In this document: positions 1 through 5,067 of the stretch, one piece after another | Layout of the letters: each line of letters starts with the position of its first letter | Position numbering within the stretch: the first letter of the stretch is position 1 | NCBI GenBank assembly: GCA_003978395.1 | Contig: QNZV01000089.1 | Coordinates: forward strand, 1-5,067 | Length of the DNA stretch: 5,067 nucleotides | Source of the DNA: Sulfurovum sp. | Lineage (GTDB): Bacteria; Campylobacterota; Campylobacteria; Campylobacterales; Sulfurovaceae | Direction of reading: 5' to 3' | The notes under the pieces: model-generated | What the model was told of the DNA's origin: nothing | Seen by the model: only the letters and a program-made list of their open reading frames with translations | Databases searched by the model: none | Program-made: the position numbers and the translations under genes

Positions 1-263
1 ACCAATCGACCATGGTCATCTTCAGGAGAATCAATAATAATAGAATCTCCTATCTCTGCAATAGCATCAATATCTTGAATACCTTCAATATTTATCGATT
101 CAGCTACACCAAATTCACGAGCAACCAATCCTGCTCTAAAATCATTAACCAAAAGCATGGTATCAATACCATTTGCTCTTAATTTGTTTAAAATAACTGT
201 TGCACGTTTCATTCTATCTAGCCCATATTTATGACTTGTAAATGTATAATAATATAACTTCAT
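1..263 (-). CDS. Conserved alpha/beta protein of unknown function, N-terminal 87 codons (cut by window edge)
   Basis: The minus strand is open from an ATG at 263-261 to the left edge (87 codons plus two bases), so the C-terminus is missing. The start is supported by a GATAAGG ribosome-binding site, with AAGG ending 7 bases before the ATG. The protein begins MKLYYYTFTSHKYGLDRMKR. A hydrophobic beta strand (residues 3-8) is followed by an S-H-x-x-G-x-x-R segment (10-17), a helix (18-30), a second strand TMLLVND (35-41), and later a third strand IIIDSPEDD (75-83). This strand-loop-helix order, with a His-Gly-Arg loop after strand 1, resembles the N-terminal Rossmann half of GT-B glycosyltransferases and PseG-like sugar-nucleotide enzymes, but that is only a fold-level guess. 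No signal peptide is visible, so it is probably cytoplasmic. I do not recognise a named family. It is divergent from the moxR-like gene and probably regulated separately. Confidence 0.85.
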   Translation of the reverse strand, partial: MKLYYYTFTSHKYGLDRMKRATVILNKLRANGIDTMLLVNDFRAGLVAREFGVAESINIEGIQDIDAIAEIGDSIIIDSPEDDHGRL

Positions 264-301
264 ATGTATACCTTATCTCTATTTTTTTCCATTCTAATGT
301 A

Positions 302-307
302 ACTATA
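302..307 (-). promoter_or_regulatory. Possible -10 box for the divergent minus-strand gene
   Basis: On the minus strand this reads TATAGT, one mismatch from TATAAT, with an AT-rich flank (TTTAA) just upstream. It lies about 38 bases before the ATG of the leftward gene, leaving room for a short leader with the GATAAGG ribosome-binding site. No convincing -35 hexamer is present at 16-18 bases spacing, which is common in Campylobacterota. The call rests on motif and position only. Confidence 0.3.
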
Positions 308-392
308 TTAAATTTAGGCTAGATTAGACTCTTTACAAACAACGATATAGACGAAGAACAGATAAACACACATTAACCAACCGTTAAGAAAA

Positions 393-408
393 TAATTTTA
401 TAATTTTA
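393..408 (+). promoter_or_regulatory. Candidate -10 region for the moxR-DUF58 operon (tandem TAATTTTA)
   Basis: A perfect TATAAT lies at 399-404, inside two head-to-tail copies of TAATTTTA (393-400 and 401-408). A start site about 7 bases downstream would give a leader of roughly 27 nt before the ATG at 438. No good -35 box is seen at the normal spacing. The T-rich run ahead of the -10 fits the Campylobacterota sigma-70 style. An AGGA at 421-424 is the only ribosome-binding site candidate, but its 13-base gap to the start is longer than ideal. The direct repeat could be chance in such AT-rich DNA. Confidence 0.45.
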
Positions 409-437
409 AAAACAGACCATAGGAATAAAACTATATT

Positions 438-1382
438 ATGAATAAAATAAATACTATAAAAGAAGAAGTGAAAAAAATCATTGTTGGTCAAGAAGAGTTG
501 ATTGACTCGTTATTGGTTGGACTTATTGCCAATGGACATATCTTGGTTGAAGGTGTACCAGGTTTGGCAAAAACTACAGCAATTAATGCTCTATCCAAAG
601 CTTTAGGAATTGATTTTAAAAGAATTCAGTTTACACCTGATTTACTTCCTAGTGATGTAACAGGTACAGAGATTTACAATCCTAAATCTGGAGAGTTTTC
701 GGTAAAACAAGGACCAGTATTTACAAACCTATTACTTGCCGATGAGATTAACCGAGCCCCTGCTAAAGTACAAGCTGCGTTATTAGAGGTAATGCAAGAG
801 AGACAAGTAACCATTGGCGATACAACATTTAAAGTAGATGAACCATTTTTAGTTATGGCAACAGAAAATCCTGTTGAACAAGAGGGAACTTATCGTCTAC
901 CTGAAGCACAACTTGACCGTTTTATGCTAAAGGTTGTAGTAGGATATAATACTCTTGAAGAGGAGATGGAGATTGTTAATCGTGTGGCAATCAGTGGATT
1001 TGAAGAGGTCTCTGCTGTTGCTTCATGGGAAGATTTAAAAACAATTAAAGAAGATTTGAAAAAAGTCCACGTAGATGAGGCTATAAAAGAGTATATGACT
1101 AAAATTATTTTTGCCACCCGTTTTCCAAAAGAGTATGGGTGTGAAGGAATTGCAGAGTACATAGAGTTCGGAGCAAGTCCAAGAGCTTCTATAGATTTAT
1201 ACAAAGCTTCCTCTGCTATAGCACTAATTAGAGGTAATGATTTTGTAACCCCTTTAGACATTAGCTACATTGCATCCTCTGTGCTTCGTCATAGAATAAT
1301 ACTCAACTACAAAGCACAAGCCAAGCACATTACCGTCGATGATATTATCAAAACTATTATCGAGACCATTAAAGTACCCTAA
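438..1382 (+). CDS. MoxR-family AAA+ ATPase
   Basis: This is a cytoplasmic AAA+ ATPase of 314 residues, the normal length for the MoxR family. Visible motifs in order: Walker A GVPGLAKT at 39-46 (K45, T46); Walker B LLLADE at 98-103 followed by N-R-A-P (105-108); sensor 1 ATENP at 141-145 (N144); arginine finger in LDRF (R161); and sensor 2 GASPRA at 245-250 (R249). All key ATPase residues are intact. MoxR proteins are known as chaperone-like ATPases that work with DUF58 and vWA-domain partners to mature enzymes or cell-envelope systems; the client here cannot be told from sequence. The stop codon overlaps the next gene's start (TAATG), so the two are translationally coupled. The ATG at 438 is the first possible start after an in-frame TAA at 426. 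Hand-counted GC is about 40%, higher than in the genes downstream. The generic name moxR fits, but no specific symbol is justified. Confidence 0.95.
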   Translation: MNKINTIKEEVKKIIVGQEELIDSLLVGLIANGHILVEGVPGLAKTTAINALSKALGIDFKRIQFTPDLLPSDVTGTEIYNPKSGEFSVKQGPVFTNLLLADEINRAPAKVQAALLEVMQERQVTIGDTTFKVDEPFLVMATENPVEQEGTYRLPEAQLDRFMLKVVVGYNTLEEEMEIVNRVAISGFEEVSAVASWEDLKTIKEDLKKVHVDEAIKEYMTKIIFATRFPKEYGCEGIAEYIEFGASPRASIDLYKASSAIALIRGNDFVTPLDISYIASSVLRHRIILNYKAQAKHITVDDIIKTIIETIKVP

Positions 1383-2212
1383 TGAACCAAGTAGCACAAG
1401 AGATACTGCTTCGAGCAAAAAAAGATGTCTTCTCTGGAAACTTAGGAGAACATCTCACAGCTTTTAAAGGCGATGGACTCGATTTTAGAGAGATTAGGGA
1501 CTACGACCATGGCGACGATATACGAAAAATAAATTGGAAAGCGACAGCTAAAGGAGCAGGAGTAAAAACCAATGTCTTTAATGAAGAACGAGAGCTTAAT
1601 ATTGTTTTAGCTTTTATGGTATCGGGGAGTATAAACTTTGGTTCATATAAACTAAAACAAGAAATTGTAGCTGAAATCTTAGCCCTACTCTCCTTTTCTG
1701 CACTCAAAGGTCATAACCGATTACAGAGCCAATTCTTTTCAGATAAGTCAGAACTCTTTTTTGAACCAAGTAAAAGTAATAGCATTATTTATAATATTGT
1801 AGATAATGCTATAAATATAGATACTTTAGGCAAAGAAGTGAACTACAAAAACTTCTGTAATTTTGTAAATAGTGTGGTTCGTCAAAAATCACTCATCTTT
1901 ATGATAGGAGATTTTTATGGAGATATAGATTTAAGTGATATTGCCCATAAAAATGAAATTTATGCCATAATAGTTCGAGATAGACTAGAAGAGAATCCTC
2001 TATTAAATGGAACATTTGAACTAATAGACCCAAACTCTTTAGAATCCAATAAAATTCATCTAAATAAAAGTACAGCAAAAGAGTACCAAAAATTAATACA
2101 AGAGCATGATAATAAAACAGAAGAGCATTTTGTAGAACATCAAATTACTTTTGGTAAAATTTATACCAATGAAAATATTTATTTAAGACTATCAGAGATA
2201 ATCAAAGGATAA
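1382..2212 (+). CDS. DUF58-family protein (MoxR partner) with degenerate vWA-like MIDAS
   Basis: This is a 276-residue protein with no membrane segment, so a soluble cytoplasmic member of the DUF58 family. The family signature is clear at residues 30-56: G-D-G-L-D-F-R, then R-D-Y-x-x-G-D-D-I-R-K-I-N-W-K-A-T-A. A vWA-like region follows from about residue 70 to 200, with strand NIVLAF (73-78) and a second strand LIFMIGDF (171-178, D177 kept). Where the MIDAS motif DxSxS is expected the sequence reads M79-V-S81-G-S83, so the first Asp is replaced by Met while both serines remain. Metal binding is therefore probably weakened or lost. The start overlaps the moxR stop by one base and has no good ribosome-binding site, which suggests reinitiation after moxR. 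DUF58 proteins are known operon partners of MoxR ATPases. The usual following vWA genes are absent here. The 3' half is more AT-rich than the 5' half. Confidence 0.9.
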   Translation: MNQVAQEILLRAKKDVFSGNLGEHLTAFKGDGLDFREIRDYDHGDDIRKINWKATAKGAGVKTNVFNEERELNIVLAFMVSGSINFGSYKLKQEIVAEILALLSFSALKGHNRLQSQFFSDKSELFFEPSKSNSIIYNIVDNAINIDTLGKEVNYKNFCNFVNSVVRQKSLIFMIGDFYGDIDLSDIAHKNEIYAIIVRDRLEENPLLNGTFELIDPNSLESNKIHLNKSTAKEYQKLIQEHDNKTEEHFVEHQITFGKIYTNENIYLRLSEIIKG

Positions 2213-2240
2213 ATATTAATATTATATTAGTTTTACTAAT
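2212..2240 (+). other. Inverted repeats at the end of the DUF58 gene, possible weak transcription stop
   Basis: A perfect 12-base palindrome, AATATTAATATT, spans 2212-2223 and starts within the stop codon. It is followed by a 6-bp hairpin, ATTAGT-TTT-ACTAAT, at 2226-2240. Each stem is almost all A/T and no run of T follows, so this is not a convincing intrinsic terminator. It is the only candidate for separating the moxR-DUF58 pair from the export genes. Confidence 0.2.
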
Positions 2241-2249
2241 TAAATTAAA

Positions 2250-2271
2250 AATTTTATGGTAAAATTATACT
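2250..2271 (+). promoter_or_regulatory. Extended -10 promoter candidate for the polysaccharide export genes
   Basis: TGG at 2257-2259 followed directly by TAAAAT at 2260-2265 matches the extended -10 form TGnTATAAT with one mismatch. It follows a T-rich stretch (TTTTA at 2252-2256), typical of Campylobacterota sigma-70 promoters, which do not need a -35 box. The same bases form a 7-bp inverted repeat, AATTTTA-TGG-TAAAATT (2250-2266), so a dyad-binding regulator could also sit here. Transcription starting near 2272 would give a leader of about 137 nt. Nearby TATACT hexamers at 2266-2271 and 2286-2291 are less likely alternatives. Confidence 0.5.
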
Positions 2272-2293
2272 TTAAATTTGAAAGATATACTAG

Positions 2294-2332
2294 AAATAGC
2301 TAATAATGTTTTTATATTAAAAATAGTTATTT
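2294..2332 (+). promoter_or_regulatory. Imperfect hairpin in the leader of the export operon
   Basis: AAATAGCTA (2294-2302) can pair with TAGTTATTT (2324-2332) through 9 base pairs including one G-U. Enclosed in it, TTTTTA (2309-2314) pairs with TAAAAA (2318-2323) around a 3-base loop. A 6-base bulge (2303-2308) separates the two stems. The structure would lie in the untranslated leader between the candidate promoter and the ATG at 2409. It is almost entirely A-U paired and not followed directly by a T run, so neither terminator nor riboswitch can be claimed. Chance pairing in AT-rich DNA is a real possibility. Confidence 0.25.
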
Positions 2333-2408
2333 AATGCGTTTTTACATGTTTTTTTGTTACTCTTTCACTATTATTCAATTGACAAATATAATAAATGGAG
2401 TTTCATCT

Positions 2409-3170
2409 ATGAGAATATTTATATTAACACTACTCTTATTTGGATTTACTGCTTGTACAACAAAAAAAGATTTTGTTTTATTCAATCAAGTAAAAATAGA
2501 GAACAACAATACGCAACAAATAAGTAAAGAGACTTTAAATCAACTAAATAGTATTCAATTTGAATATAAGATTCAACCACATGATAGAATTTCTCTTATT
2601 GTATATAAACATGCTGATTTAAGTACATCAACTATCAATAGTCAGCAACAAGAAAGAGGTCTCTTAGTTAACTCTAGGGGAGATATTCGTGTGCCACTTA
2701 TAAAAAGTGTTCATCTTGCAGGATTGACACAAACAGAAGCAGAAGATGCTATAGAAAATGCATTACAGGTATATATTAAAAAACCAGATGTACAAGTAGA
2801 AGTATTAAATAAAAAAGCTTATATCATAGGAGAGGTAAAAAATCCAGGGGAAATTAAACTTATAAATGAGCAAATTACACTATTACAACTTATTGCAAAA
2901 GCAGGAGATTTAACCGACACTGCCAATAGACAATCTATTCTAATTATTAGAAAGGGGGATAATTCACGGAGTAAGACAGAAGTTGTTAATCTCACAGATA
3001 TAAACTCCTTGAAAATGGCTAATTTAATGATTAAACCAAATGATATTGTATATGTTACACCAAATAATATGAAAGCCTTCAATACAGGTATTAAAGAGAT
3101 TGACCCTATATTTAATCTTATTGGTCATGTACTAACTCCTTTTGTTAGTATTAAATTTCTCTCAAATTAG
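2409..3170 (+). CDS. Polysaccharide export lipoprotein, Wza/GumB-like (Poly_export + SLBB)
   Basis: This is an outer-membrane/periplasmic export protein for capsule or exopolysaccharide, expected to form the exit channel that works with the Wzc-like protein encoded next. The ATG at 2409 is chosen because GGAG at 2397-2400 sits 8 bases upstream and because the protein then begins with a classic lipoprotein signal: MRIFILTLLLFGFTAC, with the lipobox FTAC and lipidated C16. The Poly_export domain covers about residues 53-133, with YKIQPHDRISLIVY at the front and DIRVPLIKSVHLAGLT in the middle. One SLBB-type domain covers about 136-219 (KAYIIGEVKNPGEIKL; LLQLIAKAGDLTD). A C-terminal segment, about 223-253, may be the outer-membrane helix. 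At 253 residues it is nearer to GumB-type short exporters than to E. coli Wza (about 380), which has extra SLBB repeats. The next gene starts 14 bases downstream, so they are cotranscribed. Confidence 0.92.
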   Translation: MRIFILTLLLFGFTACTTKKDFVLFNQVKIENNNTQQISKETLNQLNSIQFEYKIQPHDRISLIVYKHADLSTSTINSQQQERGLLVNSRGDIRVPLIKSVHLAGLTQTEAEDAIENALQVYIKKPDVQVEVLNKKAYIIGEVKNPGEIKLINEQITLLQLIAKAGDLTDTANRQSILIIRKGDNSRSKTEVVNLTDINSLKMANLMIKPNDIVYVTPNNMKAFNTGIKEIDPIFNLIGHVLTPFVSIKFLSN

Positions 3171-3184
3171 AAAGGTTTAAAAGT
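3171..3184 (+). promoter_or_regulatory. Ribosome-binding site deciding the wzc-like start
   Basis: The 14-base gap between the exporter stop (TAG 3168-3170) and the ATG at 3185 begins AAAGG (3171-3175), leaving 9 bases to the start codon. This is a good Shine-Dalgarno match and spacing, and supports cotranscription with no separate promoter. Confidence 0.7.
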
Positions 3185-5067
3185 ATGGAAGAAAATCAAG
3201 ATATAGACATCGACGAATTTTCATTTAAAGAACTTTTTATAATTTTAAACAGATATAAATGGTCTATATTTCTTATTACTATAATATCAATGACTCTAGG
3301 ATTAATATATATTTATTTTAATCCTACTGTTTATAGTTCTTATGCTATTATTAAAGTTAAACCATATATTAAAACTAAACCTGAAGATTTAATTAATAAT
3401 ACCATTGCAACTAAATCAAAAGATGTAACAGAGGAAATTACTCTTCTAAAGACATTTAATATAAATCAACATGTATTAAAAGAAGTTGATTTTAGTGTAC
3501 AATATTTTATAGAGAAACAATATAAAAAAACTGAAATATATAATAATATTCCTATAAAGATTAAAAATATTAAAATATTAAATAATGAAATTATAGGAAA
3601 AAAATTAATTTTAATTCCACAAAAAGAAGGTTTTATTCTTAAATATGTTAACTCATATAAAAAACAAATAGAAAATAAATTTTTTCAGACTAAGCTTTTT
3701 AGCTTAGAACATAACAGAACTTTCAAATATGGAGAAAAAATTATAAATAAATATTTCACTTTAACTATAGATAAGAAAAGTGATATTAATACTCCTATAT
3801 ATTTTGTACTTAATGGAGAGGCAAGAGAAATCTTTGAAAAAATAATTAAACCTAATTTAAATATAAATCAACTAGAGAAAGATACTTCTTTAATTAAAAT
3901 ATCTTATATAGATAATATTTCCACTAGAGCACAGCTTTATGTTAATGCATTAAGTAAAAAGTTCATAGAACTTAGTATTTCCAATAAAAATAAACATAAT
4001 ACTAAAACATTAAAATTTATTGTTCACGAGCTTAATAAAATTGGAAAAGAGCTTAAAGAGTCTGAAAAAAAGCTAGAGAGATATCAAGTATCAAAGAGCA
4101 TTGTAAAACCGTCTATTCAAGGGTCAATATTGATAAAGAAGTTAAGTAATATTGAAATAGAAATTTCGGAAAACAATCTGAAAAAGAGACTTATAAGAAA
4201 TTTAATTAATTTTGTAGAAAATAATTATAATTTAGATGCTATAGCACCATCCTTATCTAAATTAAAAGATCAAAATACATTACAATTAATCACAAAATTA
4301 CAAGAGCATCAACTAGAAGAAGAAGAGTTAACTTTAGAATATACAGATAAACATCCTAAGCTAAAAAGCTTAAGAAAACAAATATTGAATATTAGAAATA
4401 AAATAAAATTTAATTTAAAAAATTTAAAGACTAATATAAGCTATCAAAATAGTAATCTTATTAAACGTAAAAAGTCTTATGAAGATAAACTAAAAAAATT
4501 ACCTTCTCAAGAGCGGCACCTTATTAATATTAAAAGAAGCTATGAAGTAAAATCAAAAATGTATGAATATTTATTAAAAAAAGAAGCTGAAAATAAAATT
4601 ATACAATTTGCAACTCTTTCGGATTATCAAATAATTGATAGTGCATATAATTTTAATAAACCTACAAAAAATAAAAATTCACTTATTTTATTGATGAGTA
4701 TATTTGTTGGATTTATATTTTCATTGATATTAGCGTTACTTAGAAACAGTTTAAATAATGGTATCCAAAATCAAGAAGATATTAAAAAATTAACAACTTT
4801 ACCTATTCATGGAACTATTCCATTTTACAAACAAAAAAAGTATCAATTAAAAGTAGCTACAGACCCTAAATCTCCTTTTACAGAAGGATTTCGTACATTA
4901 CGAACAAATTTACAATTTATTAAAAAAAGTGATAGTGCCACAACAATTTTAATAACATCAACCATTGCAAATGAAGGGAAAACAACCATATGTGCAAATC
5001 TGGCTAAAATTTTAGAGATGGCTCAATATAAAACCTTGCTTATCAACTTGGATATTAGAAAGCCTAC
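3185..5067 (+). CDS. Wzc-like polysaccharide co-polymerase fused to a BY-type tyrosine autokinase, 3' end cut off
   Basis: An uninterrupted reading frame of 627 codons runs off the right edge; perhaps 100-150 residues, including Walker B and any Tyr-rich tail, are missing. The product is an inner-membrane protein controlling chain length and export of a surface polysaccharide. In order: a short cytoplasmic N-terminus; membrane helix 1 (about 26-45); a Wzz-type periplasmic region with the conserved pattern S-Y-I-D-N...A-x-x-Y-V-N-A-L (about 240-256); coiled coils (about 273-301 and 370-440) with an HP motif (H390-P391); the GNVR-like segment starting P440 with R451, Y460 and LL 463-464; membrane helix 2 (about 500-519); then the cytoplasmic kinase. 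Kinase motifs are ExxRxxR (E567, R570, R573), Walker A ANEGKTT (595-601, K599) and Walker A' LLINLDIRKP (618-627). The first Walker A' Asp is Asn (N621), while D623 and R625 are kept. The Pro-rich stretch before helix 2 is reduced. No phosphatase gene lies between it and the exporter. The periplasmic part is extremely AT-rich. Confidence 0.93.
   Translation, partial: MEENQDIDIDEFSFKELFIILNRYKWSIFLITIISMTLGLIYIYFNPTVYSSYAIIKVKPYIKTKPEDLINNTIATKSKDVTEEITLLKTFNINQHVLKEVDFSVQYFIEKQYKKTEIYNNIPIKIKNIKILNNEIIGKKLILIPQKEGFILKYVNSYKKQIENKFFQTKLFSLEHNRTFKYGEKIINKYFTLTIDKKSDINTPIYFVLNGEAREIFEKIIKPNLNINQLEKDTSLIKISYIDNISTRAQLYVNALSKKFIELSISNKNKHNTKTLKFIVHELNKIGKELKESEKKLERYQVSKSIVKPSIQGSILIKKLSNIEIEISENNLKKRLIRNLINFVENNYNLDAIAPSLSKLKDQNTLQLITKLQEHQLEEEELTLEYTDKHPKLKSLRKQILNIRNKIKFNLKNLKTNISYQNSNLIKRKKSYEDKLKKLPSQERHLINIKRSYEVKSKMYEYLLKKEAENKIIQFATLSDYQIIDSAYNFNKPTKNKNSLILLMSIFVGFIFSLILALLRNSLNNGIQNQEDIKKLTTLPIHGTIPFYKQKKYQLKVATDPKSPFTEGFRTLRTNLQFIKKSDSATTILITSTIANEGKTTICANLAKILEMAQYKTLLINLDIRKP

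Noticed and set aside
393..408. Tandem TAATTTTA as a specific operator repeat
   Set aside because: Two 8-base A/T-only copies are easily produced by chance in this DNA and coincide with the -10 box, so I did not claim a regulator site.
890..1261. Open frame of 123 codons on the minus strand
   Set aside because: It lies wholly inside the well-supported MoxR gene on the opposite strand. Its product is Ser/Ile-rich with no recognisable domain.
1501..1707. Open frame of 68 codons on the minus strand
   Set aside because: It is antisense to the conserved DUF58 signature region and has no ribosome-binding site or domain that I can see.
2226..2266. Intrinsic terminator after the DUF58 gene
   Set aside because: The two hairpins are short, nearly all A/T, and lack a following T tract, so only a weak note is justified. 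The second dyad overlaps the promoter candidate.
2334..2408. Twenty-five-codon N-terminal extension of the export lipoprotein from an upstream in-frame ATG at 2334
   Set aside because: No ribosome-binding site precedes 2334, and the extension would bury the lipoprotein signal peptide. The ATG at 2409 has GGAG at ideal spacing and gives a normal lipobox at Cys16. A separate leader peptide is not possible because the frame runs straight into the gene without a stop.
2819..3082. Open frame of 87 codons on the minus strand
   Set aside because: It is antisense to the SLBB domain of the export lipoprotein. Its hydrophobic look follows from the reverse complement of Lys/Asn-rich codons.
5018..5067. 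Reading the end of the wzc-like gene as a truncated pseudogene
   Set aside because: The frame is open up to the last base and the motifs continue in order; the gene is cut by the window edge, not by a stop or frameshift.

Overview
The window looks like chromosomal DNA from a low-GC, Gram-negative bacterium. The gene types, codon use and TGnTAAAAT-style promoters without a clear -35 suggest Campylobacterota (the Sulfurimonas/Sulfurovum/Arcobacter type of organism). This is an inference from style and composition, not a species identification. The outer-membrane-type polysaccharide export lipoprotein independently argues for a double-membrane cell.

Layout: (1) Positions 1-263, minus strand, hold the first 87 codons of a gene cut off by the left edge. 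Its product is a small alpha/beta protein of unknown function. (2) A divergent intergenic region of about 174 bases (264-437) carries a candidate promoter for each direction. (3) Positions 438-2212, plus strand, hold a tightly coupled pair: a MoxR-family AAA+ ATPase and a DUF58 protein, joined by a TAATG stop/start overlap. (4) Positions 2213-2408 are a very AT-rich spacer with inverted repeats, an extended -10 promoter candidate and a leader of about 140 nt. (5) From 2409 to the right edge runs the start of a surface-polysaccharide export locus: a Wza/GumB-like lipoprotein, then 14 bases later a Wzc-like polysaccharide co-polymerase fused to a BY-type tyrosine kinase, cut off by the window end inside the kinase domain.

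How the genes work together: MoxR ATPases with DUF58 partners usually act as a chaperone-like unit that assembles or activates vWA-domain proteins and their targets. Here the pair stands alone; the vWA, BatD and TPR genes that often follow are not on the same strand downstream before the export locus begins. The export lipoprotein would form the outer-membrane/periplasmic channel. The Wzc-like protein would span the inner membrane, control chain length and regulate export by tyrosine phosphorylation.

Most notable: the DUF58 protein has lost the first Asp of its vWA MIDAS motif (M79 in its place). The tyrosine kinase has Asn in place of the first Asp of its Walker A' motif (N621). GC content falls steeply from moxR (about 40% in hand-counted lines) to the periplasmic part of the wzc-like gene (about 8-17%). 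I found no RNA genes, CRISPR arrays, insertion sequences or attachment sites.
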